64,000 nt of DNA, from positions 620,001 to 684,000 of the forward strand of contig NZ_AP022618.1 of NCBI RefSeq assembly GCF_010731615.1, in the 5' to 3' direction. Both the position numbers and the translations under genes were made by a program. Positions 43,922-53,297 of this stretch are shown piece after piece (positions within the stretch are counted from its first letter, which is position 1; each line of letters starts with the position of its first letter). A model generated the notes under the pieces. It was not told the DNA's origin and made no database searches. It saw nothing but the letters and a program-made list of their open reading frames with translations. The DNA is from Mycolicibacterium insubricum. GTDB taxonomy: Bacteria > Actinomycetota > Actinomycetes > Mycobacteriales > Mycobacteriaceae.

Positions 43922-44674
43922 TCAGCCGGTGGCGCCGCGCTGCAGATAGGCCACGATCCCGGAAGTGACGGCTTCGGCGTAGCGGGCCCGGCCGTCGGCG
44001 GAGGTCATCGCGGCGGCATCGCCGGGATTGCGCATATTGCCGAGCTCGACCAGCACCGCCGGGTAGTCCGCGAGATTGAGCCCGGCCAGATCCGAGCGGC
44101 CGTAGAGACCGTTGCTGCCCAGATAGGTGGATTCGGCCAGGCCGGCGCCGGCCAGCGCGTCGCGCATGGTGGTGGCCAGCTGCACGGCGGGCCCGGACTG
44201 GGCGTCGTTGAGCGGCGGCGCGGAATAGTTGACGTGGAAGCCGTGGCCACCGGCGGGCGCGCCGTCGGCGTGGATGCTGACGATGGCGTCGGGGTGCGCG
44301 GCATTGGCGGTGGCGGCGCGGGAGTCGACGCACGGCCCGGGGCTGGTGTCGTCGGAACGGGTCAGCACGGTGTGCACGCCGAGGGCACGCAGTTCGGCGT
44401 CGATGCGTTGCACGACATCCCAGTTGAACGAATGCTCCGGGTACCCGCCGTCGGTGCTGGTGCCGGTGGTCTGGCAGTCCTTGGTGCCGCCGCGGCCGTT
44501 GGGAACCTGCCGGCTCAGGTTGCCGTCGTTGCCGCCGGCGTGGCCGGGATCGAGGACGACGGTCTTTCCGGCGACCCCGGTGTCGGCGCGCGCACCCGGG
44601 GCTGCGGGGGAGCCCGGCCAACAACTCAGCACCAGGCCGGCGATGACGGCGACGGTACGCATTCGCAGAGACAT
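43922..44674 (-). CDS. Secreted N-acetylmuramoyl-L-alanine amidase (Ami1/Rv3717-like)
   Basis: A 250-aa zinc amidase of the Amidase_3 family. A signal peptide (TVAVIAGLVLSCWPGSPAAPGARA) precedes VVLDPGHAGGNDG with the first zinc His. PEHSFNWDVVQ supplies the Glu, and IVSIHADG the second His. VLVELGNMRNPGDAA carries the catalytic Glu. It cleaves between MurNAc and the stem peptide. The layout matches mycobacterial Rv3717. ATG 44674 follows TAGCCT by 7 nt, so translation probably starts leaderless there. Confidence 0.92.
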   Translation of the reverse strand: MSLRMRTVAVIAGLVLSCWPGSPAAPGARADTGVAGKTVVLDPGHAGGNDGNLSRQVPNGRGGTKDCQTTGTSTDGGYPEHSFNWDVVQRIDAELRALGVHTVLTRSDDTSPGPCVDSRAATANAAHPDAIVSIHADGAPAGGHGFHVNYSAPPLNDAQSGPAVQLATTMRDALAGAGLAESTYLGSNGLYGRSDLAGLNLADYPAVLVELGNMRNPGDAAAMTSADGRARYAEAVTSGIVAYLQRGATG

Positions 44675-44681
44675 GGACGTG

Positions 44682-44687
44682 AGGCTA
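44682..44687 (-). promoter_or_regulatory. Leaderless-type -10 box for the amidase gene
   Basis: On the minus strand TAGCCT, then 7 nt, then ATG 44674. Confidence 0.4.
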
Positions 44688-44914
44688 CGCATGCGCGGTG
44701 GGCGCATGCACGAAGGGGCGAATGCACAAGGGGTCTTACATTGTTGTGATTCCTGGTTGCGACATGGTCACGGGTCCATCGCCTTTACGCATCGCGTGCC
44801 CCATGGGACTCATTCGTCACTAGTGTCACAGGAAGTGTTGCCCGTCCGGCAACACTGCCGACGTCGATACCCCGCAGTGCTGCGCGACGTCCGAACTCCC
44901 CGGAAAGGTGAGAG

Positions 44915-46336
44915 ATGCCGCCGCGCACCCGGATTGCCCTGGCCGCGACCACGGTCGCCGTGCTGGGAATCAACTCGCTGGTCGGAGTCCTGCCTCAGGC
45001 TGCCGCCGATCCCTGCTCGGGCGCAGCCGCCGGTGCGATGCCGCCGCAAGCCTCGCCGTCGGTGCTGGGTGGAAACGGCGGCGAGGCGCCGTCGGGGCAC
45101 CGGCCGGCCAACGCGAACAACAATGCGCCGCTGCCCAAGCTGGGCAAGCTGTCCCGGGATCTCATCGACGCGTTCAACCCGACCAAGGCGCGCCAGCGCG
45201 CGGCCGTCACCCCCGCACCCCAACCCGCTCCGCAGACCGTGCCGCAGCAGCGCGCCGTCGAACCGACCGTGCCCACCCAGGAGGTTCCGCACCCAGAGAT
45301 GGGAGCCGGGCCGGGCACCTCGATCATCGGCTGGGTCACCGGCGTCGACAGCGCCGCCAACACCTTGAACAAGTTCGGGGTTTCAGGCACCGACCTCGGA
45401 ATCATGTGGGACAACGGCGATCCCGGCAACAACCAGGTACTGATGGCGTTCGGTGACACCTACGGCTACTGCGGCGTGCGCGGCCAGCAGTGGCGCTACA
45501 ACGTGCTGCTGCGGACCCAGGACCGCAGCCTGTCCCGCGGCATCAACGTCGCGCCGGGGTCGATGACCAACCGGTACGCCGGAACGCCGGAGGTCGCCAC
45601 CGGGTACTCCAAGCAGGTGGTCAACAGCATCAAGTGGGCGCCGACGGAGAAGGGCATCATCCCGACGGCCGGTATCTCGGTCGGCAACGTGCAGTACATG
45701 AACTTCATGTCGATCCGCAGCTGGGACAGCCCGGGCCACTGGACCACCAACTTCTCGGCCATCGCGGTGTCCCCGGACAACGGGCAGAACTGGGGTGTTT
45801 ACCCCGGTACGGTCCGCACACCCGAGCCCAATAACGTTGCCAATACCCAATACACGCCCGGCAACGAAAGATTCCAGCAGGGCGCCTTCGTCAAGGGCGG
45901 CGACGGTTTCGTCTACTCGTTCGGCACCCCGGCCGGCCGCAGCGGCCCGGCATATGTGTCCCGGGTGCCCCAGGGCCAGGTGCCCGATCTGCGCCACTAC
46001 CAGTACTGGGACGGCGGCAACTGGGTGCCGGGCAATCCCGGTGCCGCGGCACCCATCGTCGACGGTTCGGTGGGCGAGATGTCAGCCCAGTACAACACCT
46101 ACCTCAAGCAATTCCTGATGATGTACGGCAATGAGGCCGGCGACGTCGAACTGCGCACCGCGCCGGCGCCCCAGGGTCCGTGGAGCCCGCCGACGCGCGT
46201 GGTGTCCGCGGGGGACACCCCGGGTGGCGCGTACGCGCCGTACCTGCACCCGTGGTCGACGGGCAAGGAGCTGTACTACAACCTGTCGCTGTGGTCGGCC
46301 TACAACGTCATGCTGATGAAGACGACGCTGCCGTAG
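44915..46336 (+). CDS. Secreted DUF4185-domain protein
   Basis: A 473-aa protein. A signal peptide (ALAATTVAVLGINSLVGVLPQAAA) leads into a Pro/Ala/Gln-rich linker (to about residue 125). A beta-propeller-like DUF4185 domain follows (MWDNGDPGNNQVLMAFGDTYGYCG, SPDNGQNWGVYPGT, FVKGGDGFVYSFGTPAGRSGPAYVSRV). The domain resembles carbohydrate-active five-bladed propellers, and related mycobacterial proteins have been linked to arabinan hydrolysis, so envelope glycan processing is possible. An AAAGGTGAG site precedes the ATG. Divergent from the amidase gene, which also suggests a cell-wall role. Confidence 0.87.
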   Translation: MPPRTRIALAATTVAVLGINSLVGVLPQAAADPCSGAAAGAMPPQASPSVLGGNGGEAPSGHRPANANNNAPLPKLGKLSRDLIDAFNPTKARQRAAVTPAPQPAPQTVPQQRAVEPTVPTQEVPHPEMGAGPGTSIIGWVTGVDSAANTLNKFGVSGTDLGIMWDNGDPGNNQVLMAFGDTYGYCGVRGQQWRYNVLLRTQDRSLSRGINVAPGSMTNRYAGTPEVATGYSKQVVNSIKWAPTEKGIIPTAGISVGNVQYMNFMSIRSWDSPGHWTTNFSAIAVSPDNGQNWGVYPGTVRTPEPNNVANTQYTPGNERFQQGAFVKGGDGFVYSFGTPAGRSGPAYVSRVPQGQVPDLRHYQYWDGGNWVPGNPGAAAPIVDGSVGEMSAQYNTYLKQFLMMYGNEAGDVELRTAPAPQGPWSPPTRVVSAGDTPGGAYAPYLHPWSTGKELYYNLSLWSAYNVMLMKTTLP

Positions 46337-46373
46337 ACCTGCCGGAGCAGGGCCCGGGCAGTCGCGGGTAGCG

Positions 46374-47105
46374 CTACATCCGGGCGCGGCGCGCCAGCTT
46401 CGCCGGATCGGTGATCCAGGTGGTCCGGCCCTGCTGACGAATCCAGCCGCGCTGGGCGAAATCCGACAGCGCCTTGTTGATGGTCTCCCGCGACGAACCG
46501 ACCAGCTGCGCGATCTCATGCTGGGTCAGCACCAGGTCGATGCGCACGGCCCCGTCGTCGGGGCTGCCGAAGCGATTGGCCAGATCCAGCAGTTGCTTGG
46601 CGACCCGGCCGGGCACATCGGTGAAAATCAGGTCGCACAGTGCGTTGTTGGTGCGGCGCAGCCGTCGGGCCAGTACCCGCAGCAGCTGTTCGGCGATCTG
46701 CGGGCGGCCGGTGATCCAACTGTGCAGGGCCTCGCGGTCCATGCTGACCGCCTCCACCTCGGTCAGCGCGGTCACCGTCGAGGTGCGCGGGCCCGGATCG
46801 AAGATCGCCAGCTCGCCGAAGATGTCCGACGGCCCGAGCAGCGCCAGTAGGCTCTCCCGGCCGTCGGGGGAGGTGCGGCCGATCTTCACCGTTCCGGAGG
46901 TGATGATGAACAGCCGGTCGCCCGGCTCTCCTTCGCGGAACACCCGATGGCCGCGCGGGAACGACACCGGCTGCAGTTGTTCGTACAGGGCGGCGACGGC
47001 ATCGGGATCGACACCCTGGAAAATGCTGGCGCGAAGCAGAACGTCGCTCATGGCTGCAGCCGGCGCGGCGGCCTCACCCGTGGCCTTCGCCGGCGATACA
47101 TCCAT
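46374..47105 (-). CDS. Crp/Fnr family regulator, close paralogue of mycobacterial Crp
   Basis: A 243-aa protein. The cNMP-binding domain ([61 protein letters not shown]) and the HTH ([30 protein letters not shown]) follow M. tuberculosis Crp (Rv3676) closely. [14 protein letters not shown] is the cAMP pocket. The N-terminus carries about 18 extra residues ([15 protein letters not shown]) not in Crp. ATG 47105 follows TAGGGT by 6 nt; ATG 47051 would give a Crp-like length. Whether it is the main Crp or a second copy cannot be decided in this window. Confidence 0.85.
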   Translation of the reverse strand: MDVSPAKATGEAAAPAAAMSDVLLRASIFQGVDPDAVAALYEQLQPVSFPRGHRVFREGEPGDRLFIITSGTVKIGRTSPDGRESLLALLGPSDIFGELAIFDPGPRTSTVTALTEVEAVSMDREALHSWITGRPQIAEQLLRVLARRLRRTNNALCDLIFTDVPGRVAKQLLDLANRFGSPDDGAVRIDLVLTQHEIAQLVGSSRETINKALSDFAQRGWIRQQGRTTWITDPAKLARRARM

Positions 47106-47111
47106 GGGTCC

Positions 47112-47117
47112 ACCCTA
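47112..47117 (-). promoter_or_regulatory. Leaderless-type -10 box for the Crp-like gene
   Basis: On the minus strand TAGGGT, then 6 nt, then ATG 47105. Confidence 0.4.
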
Positions 47118-47190
47118 CGAGAACCCGGTCACCTTGGCCCGCCTGGGGTGGTTCTGATCACTGCCGCGCGATGGGCGGATGGTTGATCAG

Positions 47191-48231
47191 TCAGATGCTC
47201 AGCCGCTTATAGCGTTGCAGCCGTTTGACCGCGGTGGATGACGCGGGTCCGGCAACGGCGGCCAGTGCGGTGCGCAGAGCCGCGGCCACCGCGTCGGTAT
47301 CGAGCTCCGCGCCGATGGCCACCAGCTGAGTCTGCGTCGAACCGGCCGGTGCGGGTGCGATGTGCACGGCCGAACCGACCAGGTTCACCAGATAGCGGCG
47401 CACCGTATTCGGGTACTGCACGGCGATGGTGCCCTTCATCCGGTAGACGCTGGGCGGCGGATTCTCCAGGAGGTCGAACACCGCATTCGCGTCGACGCAA
47501 CCGGTGCCGGCGACGGTGACCGCGTCGGCGTGCACGTGGTGGTCGTGCCCGCAGTGATCGTGCCCGTGGTCGTCGGATTCGACCAGCAGATCCCGCAGGG
47601 AGAGTTGACCGTCGGGGGCGTCGTCGGCGATGTCGTAAAGCAACGCGGGGTCGATCCGGCCGCCGGATGTGCCTATCACCGTCACGCCGGGATTGCGCTC
47701 GTGCACCCGTTCGGTGATCCGGTCCAGCAGTTCGGATCGCTCGCCGTCGGGCACCGCATCGAGCTTGTTGACGATGACCAGCGACGCCGCCGCATAGCGG
47801 GCCGGCGGCATCCCGTCGCGGTCCACGGTGTCGAAGTGGTTGACCGCGTCGATGACGTCGACGACTCCGCCGGGGCGCACATTGTCGACGCCGGAGAACC
47901 GGATGATCCGGGCCAGTGCGGCCGGCTCGGCGACACCGCTGGCCTCCACGATGATGACGTCGAGGCGCAGCTTGGGATCGGCCAGCCGGGCCAGCGCCTC
48001 GTCCAGGCCGCCGTCGTCGGGCAGGCAGCAGATGCAGCCGCCAGTGATCGACGCGGGCTCGTCGATCTGCCCGGTGACCAGCCCGGCGTCGACGTTGATG
48101 GCGCCGAAGTCGTTGATCACCAACCCGATTCGGGCGTCCGGGCGGCGCAGCACATGGTTGAGCAGAGTGGTCTTGCCCGCGCCCAGGAACCCCGTCAGCG
48201 CGATCACCGGTACCGTCGTCGTGGAGGCCAT
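47191..48231 (-). CDS. CobW/G3E-family metallochaperone GTPase
   Basis: A 346-aa protein. Walker A GFLGAGKTT (14-22), the metal motif CICC (66-69), NKLD and a His-rich loop DDHGHDHCGHDHHVHAD (about 215-235) are visible. A CobW C-terminal domain (FDLLENPPPSVYRMKGTIAV) follows. G3E GTPases deliver Zn or Co to target enzymes. ATG 48231 overlaps the TGA of the SDR gene as TGATG, so translation is coupled. Pairing with an SDR is unusual; a Zur-controlled zinc role is common for such genes, but no Zur box was identified. Confidence 0.9.
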   Translation of the reverse strand: MASTTTVPVIALTGFLGAGKTTLLNHVLRRPDARIGLVINDFGAINVDAGLVTGQIDEPASITGGCICCLPDDGGLDEALARLADPKLRLDVIIVEASGVAEPAALARIIRFSGVDNVRPGGVVDVIDAVNHFDTVDRDGMPPARYAAASLVIVNKLDAVPDGERSELLDRITERVHERNPGVTVIGTSGGRIDPALLYDIADDAPDGQLSLRDLLVESDDHGHDHCGHDHHVHADAVTVAGTGCVDANAVFDLLENPPPSVYRMKGTIAVQYPNTVRRYLVNLVGSAVHIAPAPAGSTQTQLVAIGAELDTDAVAAALRTALAAVAGPASSTAVKRLQRYKRLSI

Positions 48232-48977
48232 CACATGAACCGGCCGCCGGTCACCTCCAGCACCGTGCCGGTCATGTACGACGACAGGTCCGAAGCCAGG
48301 AACAGTGCCACCTTGGCGACCTCGTCGATCTCACCGGCGCGGCCCATCGGGATCTCGGCCATCTTCTGCTCCCACACCTTGGCCGGCATGGCCTCGGTCA
48401 TCGCGGTGCGGATCAGACCCGGCTGGATGGCGTTGACCCGCACGCCCAGATGGGCGAGTTCTTTGGCGGCGGCCTTGGTCAACCCGACGATGCCGGCCTT
48501 GGCCGCCGAATAGTTCGTCTGCCCGGCCAGGCCGATCTTGCCCGACAGCGACGACATGTTGACGATGGTGCCGCCGCCGTTGGCGCGCATGATCGCCCCG
48601 GCCAACCGGGTGCCGTTCCAGGTGCCCTTCAGATGCACCGCGATGACCTGGTCGAACATCTCCTCGGTCATGGTGCGCATGGTGGCGTCCCGGGTGATGC
48701 CGGCGTTGTTGACCATCACGTCCACCGGGGTGAAGCGCTCGGCCGCCACCGCCAGCAGCGCCTCGACATCGGCGGCCGAGGTGACATCGCAACCCGCCCC
48801 GACGGCCACCGCGTCACCGCCGAGCTCACGGGCTGCCGCCACGGCGGCCTCGGCGTTGATGTCGCCGATCACCACCCGGGCGCCCTCGTCGATGAACCGT
48901 GCGGCGATGGCGAACCCGATACCCTGCGCCGCGCCGGTGATGACCGCCGTCCTATCCGCCAACAGCCCTGAACTCAT
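48231..48977 (-). CDS. SDR family oxidoreductase, FabG-like
   Basis: A 248-aa dehydrogenase with TGAAQGIG (cofactor), NNAG, the catalytic Ser in MSSLSG, YSAAK and the ending LEVTGGRFM. This is the 3-oxoacyl-(ACP or CoA) reductase-like pattern. A GAGGGAG site precedes ATG 48977. It is divergent from an acyl-CoA dehydrogenase gene 108 nt away and so may belong to the same fatty acid pathway. Overlaps the downstream CobW gene. Confidence 0.9.
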   Translation of the reverse strand: MSSGLLADRTAVITGAAQGIGFAIAARFIDEGARVVIGDINAEAAVAAARELGGDAVAVGAGCDVTSAADVEALLAVAAERFTPVDVMVNNAGITRDATMRTMTEEMFDQVIAVHLKGTWNGTRLAGAIMRANGGGTIVNMSSLSGKIGLAGQTNYSAAKAGIVGLTKAAAKELAHLGVRVNAIQPGLIRTAMTEAMPAKVWEQKMAEIPMGRAGEIDEVAKVALFLASDLSSYMTGTVLEVTGGRFM

Positions 48978-49085
48978 CGTGTGTCTCCCTCGCTAGCCTG
49001 CCCCTGCATGTAACCACGGACGGCAGGCAGGACGAAGATGGGCGGGTATGAGTCCCCGCGGGAGTCGAGGTCAGGAGAAAAGAGC

Positions 49086-50234
49086 ATGAACCTCACCGGC
49101 GACGAACAGCAGATGGTGGAACTGGTCGCCGACTTCGTCGACCGGCGGGTCCGGCCCGGGGTCCGCGACTTCGAGGCCGACGACATCTACCCCGAGGAGT
49201 TCATCGAGGAGATGAAGGCCCTCGGCTTCTTCGGGCTGTTGGTACCGGCCGAGTTCGGTGGTGTCGACGTCTCCACCGCATGCTTCGCCCTGGTCACCGA
49301 GCAACTGGCCCGCGGGTGGATGAGCCTGGCCGGGGCGATCGGTGGGCATTCGGTGATCAGCTACCTGATCCGCACCTTCGGCACCGCCGAACAGCAGCGC
49401 CGCTACCTGCCGGGTATGGCCGACGGTTCCATCCGGGCGACCATGGCGCTCACCGAACCCGGCGGTGGGTCGGACCTACAGGCCATGCGCACCGGCGCGG
49501 TGCGCGACGGCGACCACTGGGTCATCGATGGGTCGAAGACCTGGATCTCCAATGCCGCGCACGCGCAGCTGTTCGGCTTGCTGTGCATCACCGACCGCGG
49601 GGCCTGCCCGGCGCACCGGGGGATGAGCGTGATCCTGGCGGAGCCCGGCGACGGTCTGATCGTGTCGAAGAAGCTGCCCAAGTTGGGCTACCGCGGGGTC
49701 GAGGCGTGCGAGGTCGTCTTCGACGGCTACCGAGTCGCCGGTGCCGACATCCTCGGTGGGGTGCCCAACGCCGGGTGGGGGCAGATGATGCGGGGGCTGG
49801 AGGTCGGCCGCATCCAGGTCGCCGCCCGCGCGCTGGGCGTCGGCCAGGCCGCCCTCGACGACGCCGTCCGCTACGCCCAGCAGCGCGAGTCGTTCGGCAA
49901 ACCCATCTGGCGGCATCAGTCGGTGGGAAACCTGCTGGCCGACATGGCCACCAAACAACAGGCGGCGCGGCTGCTGACGCTGAACGCCGCCGAGAAGCTC
50001 GATGCCGGCGAGCGGGCGGACATGGAGGCCGGGATGGCCAAGCTGTTCGCCTCGGAGGCCGCCATGCAGATCGCGCTGGACGCCATCCGGGTGCACGGGG
50101 GCTACGGCTACTCCAAGGAGTACGACGTCGAACGCTACTTCCGCGACGCCCCGTTGATGATCGTCGGCGAGGGCACCAACGAGATCCAGCGCAATGTCAT
50201 TGCCGCGCAGCTGATCGCCCGCAACAAGATCTGA
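49086..50234 (+). CDS. Acyl-CoA dehydrogenase (FadE-like)
   Basis: A 382-aa FAD enzyme. ALTEPGGGSDLQAMRTGA and DGSKTWISNAAHA form the FAD and substrate sites. RESFGKPIWRHQSV and the C-terminal VHGGYGYSKEYDVERYFRDAPLMIVGEGTNEIQRNVIA, with the expected catalytic Glu in GEGTNEIQ, complete the family pattern. ATG 49086 has an AGGAGA site. It introduces the alpha-beta double bond in an acyl-CoA. Leads into the CoA-transferase, transhydrogenase and thioesterase genes. Confidence 0.93.
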   Translation: MNLTGDEQQMVELVADFVDRRVRPGVRDFEADDIYPEEFIEEMKALGFFGLLVPAEFGGVDVSTACFALVTEQLARGWMSLAGAIGGHSVISYLIRTFGTAEQQRRYLPGMADGSIRATMALTEPGGGSDLQAMRTGAVRDGDHWVIDGSKTWISNAAHAQLFGLLCITDRGACPAHRGMSVILAEPGDGLIVSKKLPKLGYRGVEACEVVFDGYRVAGADILGGVPNAGWGQMMRGLEVGRIQVAARALGVGQAALDDAVRYAQQRESFGKPIWRHQSVGNLLADMATKQQAARLLTLNAAEKLDAGERADMEAGMAKLFASEAAMQIALDAIRVHGGYGYSKEYDVERYFRDAPLMIVGEGTNEIQRNVIAAQLIARNKI

Positions 50235-50239
50235 AACGT

Positions 50240-50245
50240 TACGGT
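50240..50245 (+). promoter_or_regulatory. Leaderless-type -10 box of the uORF
   Basis: TACGGT, then 6 nt, then ATG 50252. Confidence 0.4.
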
Positions 50246-50251
50246 GATCCG

Positions 50252-50311
50252 ATGAGTTGTAACTTCCGGCTTCGCGGCGCCCGACCCGACCGCGGCGGTG
50301 CGCCGCGATGA
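50252..50311 (+). CDS. Leaderless 19-codon uORF coupled to the CoA-transferase gene
   Basis: Starts at ATG 50252, codes [19 protein letters not shown] and stops at TGA 50309-50311, which overlaps the CoA-transferase ATG (ATGA). A TANNNT box lies 6 nt upstream. The CoA-transferase lacks its own Shine-Dalgarno, so translation may depend on this uORF. Cys at codon 3 recalls mycobacterial Cys-responsive leader peptides, though only one Cys is present. Below the usual length cut-off; the coupling geometry is its main support. Confidence 0.5.
   Translation: MSCNFRLRGARPDRGGAPR
50291..50307 (+). promoter_or_regulatory. Hairpin abutting the CoA-transferase start codon
   Basis: CGCGGCG, loop GTG, CGCCGCG, ending at the base before ATG 50308. 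It would block initiation unless opened, for example by ribosomes finishing the uORF. Confidence 0.5.
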
Positions 50312-51513
50312 CCACGCAACCACTGCGCGGCCTGCGCATCGTCGAATTCGCCAGCTTCGTCGCCGGCCCCTCGGCCGGCATGACCCTGGCGCAACTCGGT
50401 GCCGAGGTCATCCGCATCGATCCGACCGGCGGCGCGCCGGACTACCACCGGTGGCCGGTGTCGGCGCGCACCGGCGCCAGCCTGTACTGGTCCGCGCTCA
50501 ACCGCGGCAAACGGTCGGTGCAGATCGACGTGCGCAGCCCGCAGGGCCGGGAACTGGTGCTGGCGCTGGCGACCGCCCCGGGACCCGACGCCGGGATCGT
50601 CGTCGACAACCAGGTGGGCCGGCCGTGGCTGGCGTACGACGAATTGGCCAAGCGGCGGGGCGATGTCATCCGGATGCACATCGGCGGACGAGCCGACGGC
50701 GGCCCGGCCGTCGACTACACGGTCAACACCGAGGTCGGCATCACCGCGCTGACCGGACCGGCCGACACCGACACCCCGGTCAACCACGTGTTGCCGGCCT
50801 GGGACCTGATCGCCGGGATGACGGCGACCACCGGGTTGCTGGCCGCGCTGCGCCACCGCGACCGCACCGGCGAGGGATCCGATCTCGCACTGGCGCTGGC
50901 CGACGTCGCGCTGGCCGGGGTCGCCAACATGGGCTGGCTGACCGAGGCCCGGGAGCAGGGTGACCGGCCCCGCCACGGCAACTACATGTACGGCACCTTC
51001 GGCGTCGACTTCGTCGCCGGTGATGGCGCCCGGGTGATGGTGGTCGCGCTGACCGGCCGCCAATGGCAGGCACTGTGCGCCGCCACCGGGATCACCGACG
51101 CGGCCGCGTCGGTGGCGACCGTGCTGGGCACCGACTTCACCGACGAGGCGCAGCGCTACGAGCACCGCGAGGTGCTCGCGGCGCTGATGCGGCCCTGGTT
51201 CGCCGCACGCACCGGCGCCGAGGTCGCCGACGGCCTGGACGCCGCCGGCGTGCTGTGGAGCCGCTACCGCCGGGTGAGCGACGTCGTCGCCGACCTGGCG
51301 GCCGGACGCTCCTCGGCGGTGGTCGCCGACGTCGACCAGCCGGGCATCGGGCAGGTGATCTCGGCGCGAAACCCATTGCGGGAACACGGGGATTACGGCC
51401 CGACGGCGGTCGCCGAAGGGCTGGGTGACAGCACCGACCGGGTGCTCGGCGAGGTGCTGGGCCTGGACGCGGCCGAGCTCGCCCGACTGCACGACGCGGG
51501 TGTGATCGGCTGA
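50308..51513 (+). CDS. Family III CoA-transferase
   Basis: A 401-aa protein of the CaiB/BaiF class. [53 protein letters not shown] and [26 protein letters not shown] fit. The usual catalytic Asp position falls in the [17 protein letters not shown] segment. It moves CoA between organic acids; the relatives MCT/mesaconyl-CoA and 2-methylcitrate-type enzymes share the fold. No ribosome site precedes the ATG; see the uORF and hairpin. 22 nt before the transhydrogenase gene, so one operon. Confidence 0.9.
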   Translation: MTTQPLRGLRIVEFASFVAGPSAGMTLAQLGAEVIRIDPTGGAPDYHRWPVSARTGASLYWSALNRGKRSVQIDVRSPQGRELVLALATAPGPDAGIVVDNQVGRPWLAYDELAKRRGDVIRMHIGGRADGGPAVDYTVNTEVGITALTGPADTDTPVNHVLPAWDLIAGMTATTGLLAALRHRDRTGEGSDLALALADVALAGVANMGWLTEAREQGDRPRHGNYMYGTFGVDFVAGDGARVMVVALTGRQWQALCAATGITDAAASVATVLGTDFTDEAQRYEHREVLAALMRPWFAARTGAEVADGLDAAGVLWSRYRRVSDVVADLAAGRSSAVVADVDQPGIGQVISARNPLREHGDYGPTAVAEGLGDSTDRVLGEVLGLDAAELARLHDAGVIG

Positions 51514-51535
51514 CTGGCAGCGGGATGGAGACACG

Positions 51536-52837
51536 GTGAGTTGTTGCGAGCACGGGGATCTGGCCGGCGACGGCGCATTCACCGTCGATGCCTCCCGGAT
51601 CACCTTCGGGCGCGGCTGCATCGCCGAACTCGGCGAGCGCGCCCGCTCGCTGGGCATGTCGCGGGTGGCGGTGTTCACCGATCCGGTTATCGCCGGGCTG
51701 CCGTTCTTCGCTGCGGCCACCGACTCACTGCGCGCCGCCGGGCTCGATGTCCTCGTCTACGCCGAGGTACGCGTAGAACCCACCGATGAATCCTTTTCCG
51801 CTGCCGTGGCATTCGCCGTCGATGCGCGCGCCGACGGGTACGTCTCGGTGGGCGGTGGGTCGGTGATCGACACCGCCAAGGCCGCCAATCTCTACGCCAG
51901 CCACCCGGCGGACCTGCTGCACTACGTGAACGCACCGGTCGGCGCGGGCGCGCCGGTGCCCGGCCCGCTGGCCCCGCACATCGCCTGCCCCACCACCTCG
52001 GGCACCGGCAGCGAGGTCACCGGCATCGCGATCTTCGACCTGCTGTCCATGGGTGCCAAGACCGGAATCGCCGCACCGGCGCTGCGGCCGTCCGAGGCAC
52101 TGATCGACCCGGACGCCACTGACACGCTGCCCGGTGCCGTCGTCGCCTGCAGCGGTCTGGACGTACTGTCGCACGCCCTGGAATCCTTCACCGCGCGACC
52201 GTATTTCCGACGACCGGTCACCGGTGCACCGCAGCTGAGGCCGATGAGCCAGGGGGCCAACCCATGGAGCGACTTCGGTGCCCGGGAGGCGCTGCGACTG
52301 CTCGGGATTTACCTGCAGCGTGCCGTCGACGACGACTCCGACCGCGAGGCACGGGAACAGACCATGTGGGCCGCCACCCTGGCCGGCATCGCCTTCGGCA
52401 ACGCCGGGGTGCACGTTCCGCACGCCATGTCCTATGCGGTGGCCGGGCTGGTCAGAGACTTCACGCCCGCGGGCTACCTCAGCACCGAGCCGTTGGTGCC
52501 GCACGGCATGGCCGTCGTGCTCAACGCGCCGGCGGTGTTCCGGACGCTGGCGCCCACCGCACCGCAGCGTCACCTGGAGGCCGCCGCGTTGCTGGGCGCG
52601 GACACCCGGTCGGCCACCCCCGATGATGCCGGAGAGGTACTGGCCGGCGAGCTGATCCGGATCATCCGCGATGTCGGACTGCCCAACGGTCTGGCCGGCG
52701 TCGGCTACGGCGAAACCGATTGCGCCGCATTGGTAGCGGGCACCTGGCCGCAGCAGCGACTGCTGAGCAACGCTCCGGTGGACATCACCCGCGAACAACT
52801 CGCCGACCTGTTCGGCGCCGCCCTGCGATACTGGTGA
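51536..52837 (+). CDS. Hydroxyacid-oxoacid transhydrogenase (iron-containing ADH family)
   Basis: A 433-aa enzyme of the ADHFE1/HOT type. [17 protein letters not shown] binds the cofactor, [17 protein letters not shown] follows, and the metal site includes Asp/His in [18 protein letters not shown] and a later [16 protein letters not shown] oxidises gamma-hydroxybutyrate while reducing 2-oxoglutarate to 2-hydroxyglutarate without free NAD. GTG 51536 has a GGAG site. Between a CoA-transferase and a thioesterase, it suggests a hydroxyacid pathway. Confidence 0.88.
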   Translation: MSCCEHGDLAGDGAFTVDASRITFGRGCIAELGERARSLGMSRVAVFTDPVIAGLPFFAAATDSLRAAGLDVLVYAEVRVEPTDESFSAAVAFAVDARADGYVSVGGGSVIDTAKAANLYASHPADLLHYVNAPVGAGAPVPGPLAPHIACPTTSGTGSEVTGIAIFDLLSMGAKTGIAAPALRPSEALIDPDATDTLPGAVVACSGLDVLSHALESFTARPYFRRPVTGAPQLRPMSQGANPWSDFGAREALRLLGIYLQRAVDDDSDREAREQTMWAATLAGIAFGNAGVHVPHAMSYAVAGLVRDFTPAGYLSTEPLVPHGMAVVLNAPAVFRTLAPTAPQRHLEAAALLGADTRSATPDDAGEVLAGELIRIIRDVGLPNGLAGVGYGETDCAALVAGTWPQQRLLSNAPVDITREQLADLFGAALRYW

Positions 52838-52842
52838 GCGCC

Positions 52843-53292
52843 ATGACCGACGACAACGCAAAGACCGACAACGCGGTGACCATCGACGACTACCGGTACG
52901 TACTGCCCATCACCACCCGCTGGATGGACAACGACGTCTACGGGCACGTCAACAACGTCACCTACTACAGTTACTTCGACACCGTCGCCAACCACTACCT
53001 GATCACCGAGGGCGGACTGGACATCGCCACGTCACCGGTGATCGGCCTGGTGGTCGAATCCAAATGCAACTACCGGGCGCCGCTGGCCTACCCGGACCAG
53101 GTCCGCGCGGCACTACGGGTGGACCGGCTTTCGGCCCGCTCGGTCACCTACGGCATTGCCATCTTCGGCCGGGACGTCGAATCACCCTCGGCAGAAGGAT
53201 ATTTCGTGCACGTCTTCGTCGACCGGGACAGCCGTCGGGCCGTGCCCATCCCGGATCGGATCCGCGAGGCGCTAACCTGGATCCAGGCCTGA
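52843..53292 (+). CDS. Acyl-CoA thioesterase (hot-dog fold, 4HBT)
   Basis: A 149-aa protein. [29 protein letters not shown] is the 4-hydroxybenzoyl-CoA thioesterase signature with the catalytic Asp. [16 protein letters not shown] follows. ATG 52843 is 5 nt after the transhydrogenase stop with GGTGAG as ribosome site; GTG 52834 is an alternative. It hydrolyses short or medium acyl-CoA. Last gene of the operon starting with the CoA-transferase. Confidence 0.9.
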   Translation: MTDDNAKTDNAVTIDDYRYVLPITTRWMDNDVYGHVNNVTYYSYFDTVANHYLITEGGLDIATSPVIGLVVESKCNYRAPLAYPDQVRAALRVDRLSARSVTYGIAIFGRDVESPSAEGYFVHVFVDRDSRRAVPIPDRIREALTWIQA

Positions 53293-53297
53293 GCGCG

